Below are positions 25,864 to 38,300 of a stretch of DNA of 64,000 nucleotides, one piece after another (position 1 is the stretch's first letter; each line of letters begins with the position of its first letter). The DNA is taken from assembly GCA_000310025.1 (NCBI GenBank), contig FN649746.1, positions 3,259,971 to 3,323,970 of the forward strand, written 5' to 3'. Made by a program: the position numbers and the translations under genes. The DNA is from Ectocarpus siliculosus. Its lineage: Eukaryota > Sar > Phaeophyceae > Ectocarpales > Ectocarpaceae. Under the pieces are notes generated by a model. The model searched no databases. It saw only the letters and a list, made by a program, of their open reading frames with translations, and was not told where the DNA came from.

Positions 25864-28528
25864 CCTGACCCTGGCTGGCTGCCCGCCGGTGCGCTAGCGG
25901 GCTCGGGTGTCTTGTTTCTTCGAGCTGCTGCTACCCCGGTTTGTCGGCTGGATGAATCGGCGGGGTGGGGGGGAAGAGCACACATGTTTCAGGTCATGTG
26001 CTGTAATCGAATCTGTCTCCCGCAGGGACGCCTGCCTCCCTTCTGTTACTCTTTGCGATGGACATAACACTGTTGTGTGCCTGGTTCTTGTCCATACGTG
26101 TATCTTGTAACAAGTGCCTGGTGTACTGTAAATAACTGATTCGTCAGCCCCCAAGTTGTCGATAAAGACCAAGAACACGCATCGCAAGGCTGTTGGCTTC
26201 GCGGCAGCTGTTGAATACGCCGCGGCTGCCTCGGCGAAAAAGATTTCAAGCCTGCTTGTGATCGATCGGGCTGCCAAAGGTTTTCATTTGAGAACAGGAA
26301 CGTCTTGATTTTGTTGAGCAAAATTAGCGACCGATGAGAAGGAAGCCACAAGTGAGACAGACCTTATGCTATGTTGCATCATGGCCAAAGCAGCAATTCG
26401 CCAAACCCGTTGTAGCCTTGGCAGGATTTTTTTCTACTAAGTAAACACACGCTGTCAAGCAACAACTACGAGGAGCGTCCGCCATGTGAAACTGCTGTAC
26501 GTACCCGATCTACAATGTACAATGGTATACAGCAAAATACCAAACACCAGATTACCATATCTCTAGTTTCTTCTGAAGCGAGTACATCTCGAGTCATACG
26601 TACATCCGAGAGGTGCAGAACACCAGAATATGTGAATGGCAACTAGAGCAGAGAGAACCACGAAGACAAAAAAAAATCGCCGTTTTTCTCTTTGATTTCA
26701 CGATGTTGTTTCTCGGACCATCGCTACCCATTCAACAGAACAATCGCCGAGAACAAAAAGAATGCTTACGGAAAACATCGCTGAAACAATGTAGTACATG
26801 TGTTACAATTTGGACTTCGATCTATCTGGCTCCTCTAGCGCTGTAGATCCGCTCCCCTCTCAGAAACCAAGTTAATTATGTATCGAAGCCGTGTGGTGGG
26901 TTACTTAGGTCCAGCTTTATGCTATGACAATATACTTCTTTCATTATTGGTGCTGCTTTGCCGTGCCGGGGATTTAAGATATGAGCAGCGATCGCATGAC
27001 ATGTGGGAACTGATCAGGGTACAATTTACGTACCACCGTACACAACGTTTCGTGTGGGGTCATACGCGGCGACCCTGTATGTATGCCGTAACTAATGCAT
27101 GGTTGGTTTGTTTCTTTTAGAAGAGACTACACAGCAGTAGTGGTACACATGGATACGTGTGCAAGTATATGCACGATTGAGTCATGTACATATACCAGAC
27201 TTTTATTGCCGACCTGCTGCTGTCAACGTAGTAGAGAGGTCTCTTGCAACGCCGGTAAAGGAACTGCTGCAGCTGAACTGCTGTATGGAGCCTGCTGCCA
27301 TTGCTGCGTACCGATATTCCGTTTCGGGGGAGAGTCGACAGCGATGTGATACACCTCGTGTGGCCAGCCACGACCACGCCGATACATCCGCCCCCAAGCA
27401 GGGACAGAAATGGAATCCCGCAACAGCAGTGCGTAGGCGCACGACGCGGCTATCTGCCCAGGAACTGACAAATATTCCGGGGTGGGGAACCGCCGATTGT
27501 TCGAAAAAAATGTCATGGCCCAAAAATCAAATATTTCGGTACATGGTGCTTTGCAACGTGTACACCCGGATACATAGAACCTCGGAGCTCTCAGCAAGCT
27601 TCGATCACCTCAACCCGCAGGAACAACAACTAGGTTGTTGGCGGAGCGTGTCAAGTCAGAGATAGGTCAGCCCAGCGTTGCGGTGGGCTGTAGTGCCGAG
27701 GATGGCCACATAGATGACGACAGGGCCGAGAACAGCAGCAGCAGGGAAGAATCCTTTTCAAATCCGATAATTCACGACCCTGCGTTTGTCACGACCGACA
27801 ATCGGCGCTCGGGCACTCACCAAACACCAAACTGAGCGGTGATGACGACCACCGTTACCCGTCTCCAATGCTTCGCTTTCGCTCTTCCTGTAGAGCGATG
27901 AGAGGCGTGAGACACGGGGTCAACAGGCCGAGAGCGGGTGTGTCGTGGTCGGTAAAACAAGAGAGCAGGATGGATGGCGTGGCCTCAGAACATATAGCTA
28001 TCTTCCAGGAACATCGCCACCAAAAGTTCGGCTAAAGCCAGCGTGAGCAGCCTTACCTCTTAACAGCTCCCACGGATATGTGCGCGCGCGTTGGCAGAGA
28101 CCGGATGGTGATGCTGATCCCGCGTGCAGCCAAGAGAGATGGCACTCGAAGAAGACTACAATTATAATAACGCCTCCCGATTCTAGTATCCCGAAAACGA
28201 GAACAACAATTTTACCGAAGTTTGAAGAGGAGATCTGCGCTCTATCCTTTCAACGGTTGCATCAGATATATTACCTCTCCCTCCCGCTATGGGCCAATGT
28301 ACAGAGAGCTCGATTGCTAAAAAAAAGCGAAAGTGATCCAGCGTCACCTAATGAACATAGGGACGGATATTTGTCGACGAGATTGGTTCCAACCCCACCG
28401 TTTTTTGCAACGTCTCAGCTTGTGTTACTTTAGAGCACCAAAAGTGGTCCTACGGGGTGTTATATTACGCAATACGACATCGCATGTAGGTTGTTAAAGT
28501 GTAGGACAGGGGGGATGATGCTGCTGTA
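25864..28528. other. intergenic, no gene recognised
   Basis: This must contain the promoter of the minus-strand membrane-protein gene near 25864 and upstream. The longest ORF (27159-27665) has no domain I recognise and no phase-matched partner. I see no conserved element. Confidence 0.4.
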
Positions 28529-28883
28529 TTTTTTTTTATATATATTTTGTTTTTTTTTGTTCTTCACTTCAAATCAGCGCTCACAGCACTAAATAATGCC
28601 GTTTATTCGTTTATTCCAACCCGTGGTCACACAGAAGAGCCTATCTCTACCCTCCCCTCCTGCGGTACTTCGCCTTCAATTTTTAATGCGAGAAGAGTTC
28701 ATTCACCACTCTCTTCCCTCTGTGTACACACGAACTAGCGCTATCCACTTGGCCAGGAGGAGCGGAAGCGAGAGAAAAACTCACTTTGCAAGAAAAGCTC
28801 GCCTACGCCGGGATTCGAACCCCTGACCTGACCTCTATCTAGAAGGTTACGAGGCTACCAACTAGACCACCGGGGCGACCGGC
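28529..28883 (-). mobile_element. tRNA-derived SINE, copy 1
   Basis: Read on the minus strand from 28883, the element opens with GCCGGTCGCCCCGGTGGTCT. It carries an A-box-like TGGTCTAGTTGG and a perfect pol III B box GGTTCGAATCC. A ~250-bp body follows, ending in GAAGTGAAGAAC and an A-rich tail (T-rich on the plus strand at 28529-28562). The body matches copy 2 over its whole length by eye. The tRNA-like head has lost clear cloverleaf stems, so this is a retroposon and not a working tRNA gene. It sits about 500 bp upstream of the start of the large membrane-protein gene. Confidence 0.85.
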
Positions 28884-29095
28884 TACCTGTATATATTAGT
28901 CGAATGTTGTAGTGTGTGGACGGGTCAGTTTTGGGCACGCAAACGTGCTGCAGGGACGTATAGGTGTACCTCTTCGGGCTTGTGTACCCTTTTCTTCCTA
29001 GTTGGCGTGTTCTTTAGATCTTCTGATGGCTCTAGCATTTTTGTGACCACGGACAGCGTCTTTGCTAGATTTGGGGAGTAGCAACTGACACGAAG

Positions 29096-29121
29096 ACAAC
29101 AACAACAACAACAACAACAAC
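29096..29121 (+). repeat. (CAA)n microsatellite preceded by GAAGAC
   Basis: CAA run directly after ACACGAAGA. The same GAAGAC-(AAC)n junction occurs at 42161 and, on the minus strand, at 32157 and 31586, which suggests retroposon 3' tails. Confidence 0.75.
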
Positions 29122-29398
29122 ATGTAGGATATCATAGCTTATTTGTCCAACGTATCTCATACTCATGTGGATCTTTACGGGGGGGGGGGGTAGGGGGTTG
29201 GCTGTCGGTATTAAAACCATCCATCGCATCATCGTGCATAGTAGTGTCTGTGGCAAGAGTGGAAATCGACGGATAGGCACACAACCAGAGGGGTTGGAGA
29301 AGGGGCCGTGGCCAGGCGGACAAGCGTGCTCGTCGGCTGCTTGCAGGCATCGTTTGGGAGGCCAGCCGCAGGCTTGCTCTCCAAGCGCTGAGCAAGAA

Positions 29399-32300
29399 AT
29401 GGTGATTCGATTACGCGGGAGGAGGGGCAGCCCTTGTGCCCCTGCGGTGAGGTTGGGCGGATCATCATCATCAGCAGCAGCAGCCGCGTTTGGCTGGTCC
29501 CTTGCCCGAGCCGCCGTGCTTCTCGTCGCGTTCGGCGCGCCCGCTTGCCTGGGCGTCCTGCGCAGGCTGGGGAGCACGAGCGACGCCGTCGTGGCGGCAG
29601 ATATCGAGCCCGGGGGACCGTGCGAGGCAGGGTGCGTTCGGACTGTGGTGAACGCGGAAGTGTATGCGGCAGGAGAGGTCGACTGTGAGCTCCGGATGGA
29701 GAACCTACTGGACCATACTGACGAGGACGTGTTGGGGGGATCGCTGAACGTGGTGCACTCCTGCACGAACGCCGAGGGGGACCTCTTGTATCAGGTGCGC
29801 GTGTGAGAGGAAGAAGAAGTCTTTTTCCATTTCCCGCGCCTTCTTTTCTGCTTGAGAGAGAGAGTGAGGAGAGAGAGAGAGCTGGCAAACAATCCGCCCG
29901 TCGTCTATTCAAGCTCGCGATGAGGCCGTTCGCCCTTGGCCCGTAACTTCCGGCTCTAACGTACGTTAGTGAATCATCACGCACGCTCTCTGCCCCCACA
30001 AACAAACGGCGTCTTTGCTGGCCACCAACTCCAAAGCACGCCCCACCTATGATACGATAACCTACGTAGCAGTACTTTGCTTTCCCCTCCCCCATATGGA
30101 ACTGAACAATGTTGTGTTGTAATTATTCCGAGTGACAGGGTCGCATGTGGCATTAGACCGCGCGGTGCGCGTTGGCAACAACAACCGCCCTCTCTGGTGT
30201 TGGTGAATGTTTTTCCGTTGATCAGCCGCAGCGTGGCTTGGGTCACGAACAGCCGCTGGTGCACGTCTGTCATCATCAAGGCATACCTGCACGGACCGCC
30301 TGGGGGCTGCCGGCCGCCTTCGATTATTTTTTTGTCTTTTCATGTGTGGTGGAAATTAATATCTTCTTTTTCTGTGGGCGGCCCCCGGCTTCCGAAGCAA
30401 GCAGAGGCCCTCAAGGCAGAGTTACCTGCTGGTTTTTGGTCTCTTTTGAACCGCCGAGTGTAGATGAACAAACAGCCCTCAGCACTCCTACTGCTGCTGC
30501 TGCTGTGAACAACTCAGGCTGTCCAGTTTATGCGGCATGCAATTCCACAGCGGGTGCACTGCCATTGGTGCTTTCATATGCACCATGCGTGTCTGGTTCG
30601 TTTTGGAAACGTCCTATGGAGATGTTCATGCACCGCCCGTACCCTTTTCATCTGGTATCCAGCCGAGAACCGGTATTTATGTCGCAGATGTGATGATGAT
30701 CGTGCGCAACTTCTTTTTTCACACGGCACTTTTTTGTTTTGTGCAATGGTGCAATGGTGTGTGCTATCGCTTCCTCACTCGCTGCTGCTGCTGCTGAGTA
30801 GTTTGTTCGTGTTTACTCTTACAACAGTTCTATTTTACGAAGTGCCCTCCCTCCCTGAATGTTGCTTACTGCCGCCGGTGTCCAAGTTGTCCACTCCGTT
30901 TGTTTGTTCTCTTGCCCTTTTCGTATGCTAGACTATCAATATAGAAAAGAACACGGGCACATGGCGGGCGTTGATGAATTTTTTTCCTCTGTAGATCGAC
31001 GAGGTCATCTTTCTTACGTTTTGATGAAACTGGAGTTTTGCCACCTCTGGCATCAAAGCTCTTCATTGTCAACTCCTAAAATATTTCCGGTAGAGCGGTA
31101 GACAACGGTCATCATCGTATGTACATGCGCGTATGCATAGTTGCGCGAGCGATTTTGAGGCGGAAACTCCTGCTGTAAACTATTTAAATAAGAGTGTGCT
31201 GTATGGACTGCCGGTCGCCCCGGTGGTCTAGTTGGTATCCTCGATACCTTCTAGAGGTCAGGTCAGGGGATTCGAATCCCGGCGAAAGCGAGCTTTTCTT
31301 GCAAACTGAGTTTTTCTCTCGCTTCCGCTTCTGGCCTAGGGGATAGCGCTAGTTCGTGTGTACACAGGGGGAAGAGAGTGCTGAACTGAGCTCTCTCGCA
31401 CTTAAAATCGAAGGCGAAGTACGGCAGGAGGGGAGGGCAGAGAGGGGCTCTTCTGCGTGACCACGGGTTGGAGTAAATGGCACTAGTGCTGTAAGCGCTG
31501 ATTTGAAGTGAAAAACAAAAAAAAAAATGTATCATGACCAACACCGAGCACCCCTCCGCTTTATCCCCGCACTTTTTTTTGTTGTTGTCTTCATTTGTGC
31601 CATTTACTCTAACCCGTGGTCACGCAGAAGGGTCTCTCCCTGAGGCCCCTTCCCACCCCTCCTGCGGTATTTTGCCTTCGATTTTTGGTTAGTGCGACAA
31701 GAGTGCTGCACTCTGTTTCCTCTGCTGGTGTACACACTCACATCGCCCGAGGACCAAATAGAGGACACGGTACATTTGCGCATGTACTAGAAGAATACGA
31801 GCACTAACCCTAAGGGATCCAGAATCCAGCAGCATATATTTTCATGTGCGAGACAAGGTCACCAAAAAGCAGGTCGTGGTCTCCAGATACCGGTATCTCG
31901 CAGCACGCTAATATTTTTTTCCATCAAGTCGGTGGAACGCACCACGTGGTATGACTCTGTACGTACATGTGGTACGGATAAGCTCCATACACCATCAGTA
32001 GTATTTGGTATACAAATGCGTATGTATGTATGTACGATGTCCTTTGTAAATATTTTTCTATGTCGCATACTATCTCCACACTGCAAGCATGAAAACAACC
32101 TTCCTCGCTTGCTGGGATCTCATCTCTTGGGGGTTGTTGTTGTTGTTGTTGTTGTCTTCACATTAATTTTTTTTTACACTCGGGCTAATGTAATAGTTAT
32201 CCCGGTTCTTGCCTTGTTTCCCATAGAGTTGTCTTCTTGTCCCGGAGCGGTGTGGCCTTCCATCTCTGGACTCTCTCCTTTCCTCTCTCTGGGGCATACC

Positions 32301-35300
32301 CCCACGGCGTGCGGTCACTCCGCCACCCTCACCGTGCTCTCTGCTGCTGCATAACCCCGGTGTCCAAGCCGGGGCGTTAGGATCCAGCCTCATTTTGCAG
32401 CTACCAAAGCTGGCGGTTCACGAGCTACCCCGATCTCACGACAGCAGTAACTCCCAACCGCCAAACTCAGGATCCCCCTCTCAACAGTGCTAGGGACCGT
32501 ATATCCGTCTTTGCTGGGTGGTCTTTCGAGGTCTAGATCCACTTGCGGAACCTCGGCCTACCCCAGGGACGGGGGGGGCAGGCCGGGGAGGAGATGGGAA
32601 ACAACGAGAAAGAAAAATGCTTCGGGTCGTGCGCTTGCACCAAAAAGCAGTATCCGACGATTTCTTCGAGCATAAACAACAACACAACAGCCGTCTGTTG
32701 CGGCCTCTTCTGAGCGAGAAATAGATAGAACCGCCCACCAAACCGCTCTCACGGCGGCAGAATATTGGATACCGAGTGCATCATTCCCCTAGAGGGCATC
32801 TATCTTTAGCTCAACTCCTTTGACGTGCCTCCCTCCCCTCTCTCCGTCCCTCCCTCCCTCCCTCCCCTCTCTCCGTCCCTCCCTCCCTCCCTACCTCCCT
32901 CCCTCCCTCCCTCCCTCCCATGCGTCCCACAGGATCAAGGCGAATGCCTGTACAGCGTTTGCGTGACGGCGGAGTGGAAGGGGGAGCTGTTAACGTACAC
33001 CGTCGTAGTGGAGCACGCGGAGCCCTCCGCAGCGCATACTGTCCTCGTTGAGGTGAGGGTTGTACCAGGACATTTCATGCTTTGCAGTGTAGGATGAAAG
33101 CGGCCCTTGTCAGCCGTGCTTCGTAGAATTTCTATGAGCCAGGGGTGGGGGGGGGGGGGGGGGGGGTACCCATGTTTTGTTTTGCATGCGTTGGCTGTTG
33201 TTTAGACCATTGACCACGCGGCCTCGAGAACACGCGGTGTTGTTTCCACAGGACCGACCACCAATCGTTCCTTCCAACTTTGCCAAAGGTGGCTTGAAAA
33301 TGCTTCCGAAAATCCTATCAATATCTGCCCGTGCGGGGGGGAGGGGGCATTTGACGACGCATTGATTTCCTTGCCAGTGCCAATAAACCACTACCGGGAG
33401 AGGAGGGAGGCGATTTTGATCGACCCACTGATGTTCCGGGTCGAGTGTTCCTGAGAGGTTATGACCAATGTTTTCCTCGCACCTGGCCATGTCGGGTCCT
33501 TCCAGGTGTACATGAATGAGTACCAGGACCTGCTGGATAGACCCGATGTTACCGTCGTGGCGGATTCAAGTGTTCTGTGTGAGCTGGGGACGAGCTGCGC
33601 GGCCTCGAGCGCGTGTCCATCTGGATACTCCGAGCTGGTGGTGAGCCGCTTGCACTGACCGCTGGGGCTGGGAAAAACGAACTTTTTCATTGTATCACGA
33701 GTATATTCATGTAGGTTCAGAACACCGGCTGTGTGCAATTGTGTCCGGTTGCTGTGTACTGTGTGATTAGTTCATGCAACCACGGTACCTTGCAGGTAGA
33801 CAGAATGACGTATTTGATTTCGCTTCACTTGCAACGCTGCTCGGCGAAAGAGGCTGGAAAGATCAACACAGCACTCAAAGGAGGTGGTATATTTTCATGC
33901 CGTTTTATTTCACAACTCTTGTTCAAGTTGTCACACGAACCAATCTCACCAACGGCGATGACTACAGCAAAAGTAGATGTGTACCACGCCACCGAAACCC
34001 TCGCAAAATCGTGTGGATTAACGAACAAACCCCGGTGAACTGTGTATCCACTCGCGCCTGTTGTCAGATAACCACGACCGACGAGTACGGGGACGGCTGG
34101 GTCGGTGGCCTACCAGACCGCAGCAACACCTGGGCGCTAACGGACGCAGCATCATCCTCAGTCGTTGCTGAGGGAACTTTGCACGACTGGCACTTCTCCG
34201 GCATGACCAAGCTTTGCCTCCAGGACGGTGACTACTCCTTCGAGACTACTGCGTACACCGCTTGGAGCTCGGATTCTGCTTGGAATGTGTGCGAGGTGGA
34301 CGGCGGTATGGGAGGCAGCTTGGAATTTGAGGTGAGATGGATGCGTGATCCTTCAGGGGATGGGTACTCCCGTGTAAGACAACACCAACGCTGCCGTAGT
34401 CAATAGACGGGGGGGGGGGGCGTCTGGTGTCGTTGAGGGCTGGTTTGAGGATTTTGGTGAGAGGTATCTTCGTTCACTGCCGAGAGGGAGAGTTTTGGCG
34501 CCGCGGGCTTAGCGTGTCTTGTCGAGCGGCTGGGATTCTAGGGTCTGGCAAGGTGGATGAGAGTATGCGAAGAGGAAGCCATCAATAGATTGATGTTCTT
34601 TTCTCTCGGCTGTGAATAGATTTGATGTTGTTTTCTCTCGGCTATGAATAGATTGGTGTTATTTTCTCTCGGCTATGAGTAGATCAATGTTCTTTTCTCT
34701 CGACTATGAATAGATTGGTGTTCTCTTGTACTTTCTGGACACCGTTGCCTCGACGTGCAACGACATACCATATTCACAATGCGGCCTTATTTGTAGTATT
34801 TCTACGTGGAGTGAGGCGGTTGTGATATGGTAGGTCGCAAGGCCTCTCCATCGTGCGCATACATGCGCCATGCGGCTGGGATGATGCCTGTGTCGTATGC
34901 GATCTTGCTTGCTTGCTCGCAACGACGACGACGTGAAGAGCGCATCGCCACAACCTGTTGGCCAGTTTTGGTCCTGATTGTTGCGAGGGCGCACGTTTTA
35001 CTGCCCTGCCTCCAAGGTGCTGTGTGGGCCAGCATGCTCAAAGTTATCTACAGCTACATACCAGCTCACAGGAAACTAACAGCGAGTACAAGCCCACCCC
35101 GGCGTGATATCGACCGGGTAGACAGGGTAGGGAAAACCGTTTTTTGAGCCACCTTTGGGGAAGTAGGAAGGAACGATTGGCCATCGGCGATCGGGCTTGT
35201 GAGACCAATGCTCCGTCCTCTCGAGGACAAACGGTGCAACGACTACGGCACGCATTTGCATTTACACCCACGCACGCGCCCCTCCCGTCCCGTCCCGTCA

Positions 35301-38300
35301 GGTGAGCAGCTCGGCATGCAATGTCTTGGACTCCTCTTCGAAAGACGGACCTCCCGCCACTGACGCCGAGACCAGCTCGGGCGACTTGTGCGCCCTGCCA
35401 GCAGATGATGCATGCGTGGGCTTCGACGTCGGCGTGGCGGAAGTTAGCGGCCCCAGCGTGGGCATGTACTACGACGAGGCTTGCCTGGAGGGGGGCGGGG
35501 GGAATACGGGCTGCGGCGGGGGAGGGGTGACCGCGTGCCGGATTTGTTTCGTCAACCGCGAGTTTTGGTTGGCCGATTTTCCCGACGAGCGTTACCCGGA
35601 TTGGTGAGAGGTTCTTCTTAATAAAATATGCATGCAAACATTGAGAGGCTATATATCCCGTTAGAAATGTAACCACAGCAGTCGAAAGGGATGGGTTGAA
35701 GTATTAATGGGGGGTTGAAGTATTAATGGGGGGGAAACCTTCTTGTTCTTCTCGTCAAGCTCTGGCGTTTGGTCATTTTGGTGACTGAGGGAGATCCCGA
35801 GATGTAGGTTGAGTAAGGTACCACACTCTCTCGAACGAATTTCAAGGCTCGATTACGATGAAGAGGATGCCGTACTACAATAGGACGATGCGTTTCAGGA
35901 AAGATCTCCAACGCAGCCATTTTCGGCACCGCCACCGTCCGTTTCAGACCAGAAATGAGCTTCCGTCTCAATAGGGGGCATTTTGACCAATCGAAGGCAA
36001 GCACAGAACCCCCCCCCCCCCATACTAATCGCTAATCTGCGTCCCCCCGCCCCCACCCCCGAACGGCATGGCATGGCATCGCGCAGGCTCGATTGCCCTT
36101 GCTGCGTGGCGGATGCCCTAGGGGTAACCTGCCAGGGAGGCGGCGAGACGGGCACCGCGTCAGACGAGTCTATCGTTGAACAAGCGGAGGCGTTTTACTG
36201 GGAAGGGGGTACCCTGCTCTATGCTAGCCTCGGCGGTCTGATCGGCCTCGGCTTGATCACGGCCCTTTGCTGCTGCCGGGACATCCGAAAGGCCGTGAGT
36301 GGACGCGGCTCTTGGTTGTACAGGATCTGGAAGAACGGTCGCTTCGAGGCTGGAGTGGATGCTCCCCACGCGATGTTTAGATGTTCGCTGTTGCCTGTTG
36401 ATCTACTAAGTAAGGCCACCAAATTGTTCCTGGTGGCGTTGTGCCAAGAGCAGAGGGTTATGCACACGTGAGGCCGACCGATAGGTTTTGTTTTTTTTCC
36501 CGAGACCGACTTCGCGAGGATATAATTACTAATCTGTGCGTATGACATACAGAGGGGGGCTACGGTAAATCCCTAACACCCCGAACCCTCCAAAAGAACC
36601 TCCGTACCCCCTACTAAACCCGAGCTTAATTTCCTTGCGAAAGCTGCTGGTTTCCTGACTACATGCCCCCCCCCCCCCCCCCCGGCATTATTGCGGACGG
36701 ACCCGCATGATTTGCCGTGTTGCGCACACACAGAACCAGCTGGCGTTGTCGTACAAGCACTTCCGCGCAGCCGCGGTCACCCAAAACAAATACAAGGAGG
36801 ACGGGGACACGTCCCCCGACGTGTCCCCCCCGTCCGGCAAGAACGCCTCCGTCACCCCGCCCGCATTCCCCACGGACGACCGGGAGCGAGGCCTCCAAAC
36901 CGCCGCCACCGCCACCGCCACCGCCACGGCCACCGCCACCGCCGCCGCCGGTGTGGAAACCCTCGCCGCCAAGAAGAAGCCATCCCGGGCGGCGCCCAGA
37001 CCTACGGCGAAGAGCGGAAAGCCGGCGAGGAGGGAAAGAAGCGCGGACGCCCGTGGTCGTGCCGCGGAACCCCCGGATGACTTCGACGACGTTGAGCTGC
37101 CGGGCGCCGCGGCGTACCAGCCCCCCAGCGACGCGTCCTGGCCTTCTGACCCCCGCGTCGGCGTGTCCGTGAGCGGCAAGAAGAACCCGCGGTGGAGCGG
37201 CAGCCGGGAACTGAACGCCTACCTCCGGAGGACGGGGTACGAGGAGATGGACACCGAGGGCGGGGGCGGCGGCGACGGCGGCGGCGGCGTGCAGAGAGGT
37301 CGGCAGAGGTCGGGCAGTGGCGGGCGCGGCCGCGGGGGAGGGAACGCCGTGGTGCAGGCCATCAAGACAACGGGCAGCATGCTGAGCGAGAAGAGCAAGG
37401 GCAGGAAGGGCAGCCAGTTCGCCAGGATGGAAGAGGGTGCGGAAAACGACGAGGCAGGCCACCCGCTCTGGATGCAGGCCGTCGACACGATGGGAATGAA
37501 AGACATCCCGCTCGGCGATCTCCCCGTGTCCCCGTCACCGCCGCCGGCCGCCCAAAGATCCAAGATCCTGTCCAAGCCCAGGTCTAAGTCCAGGTCAAGG
37601 TCCAGATCACCCCGCAAGCGCAGGGGCAGCAAGTCATCATCCCACCGTCGCGGCGGCGGCGGTAGCGGCGGCAGCAGCGGTCGAACCAACGGCTCCGGCT
37701 CGGCCCCGATCGACGGCAGCCTTGGGGTGCCGTGGGAATCGTCGTCGAAGTCCTCGCGGTTGTCCGGGAGGGGCAGGCCAAGCCGCGTGGCCCCCACGGA
37801 CGAGGACTCTGGACCCGATGACTTCGGTACGTGCGACCCGTCGTTGCTCAACAGGGTGGCGGGGGCAGAGCCTCCCGAACCCCTGTCTCGGAATGCTCCG
37901 AAGAACGTTCCTCGGTCTGGCGCGGAACCGTCGGGGGGAGGGCGGGACAAATCGAGAGGCCGGGGTCGAGATGAAAACGACGGCGGGCGGAGCCGAAGCC
38001 GGAGCAAGGCGGCGGGTCTTCCGGAGGCGGCGTTGGAAGGGGAGAGGGCGCGAGCCGACAAGGCGTCGCGGCGACAGCAAGAGGAGGAGGAGAGGGAGCG
38101 GAAGAGGGCGGAGGGATCCCGGGCGCTGAAGGAAGAGCAAGCGGAAGAGAGGAGGAGGGCCCGGGCGCTAGAGGAGAAGGAGAGACGCACGAGGGCCGAG
38201 AAAGCCCGTGCTCTAGAGGAGAAGGAGAGAGCCGAGCGCAAGAGGGCCGAGAGAGCCCGAACTCTAGAAGAAGAGCGGGCAGAAGAGAGCAGGAGGGCAG

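Noticed and set aside
28790-28883. A functional tRNA gene on the minus strand
   Set aside because: It has A and B boxes, but the acceptor and anticodon stems do not pair well and it is joined to a body and A tail shared with 31210-31528, so it is a SINE head.
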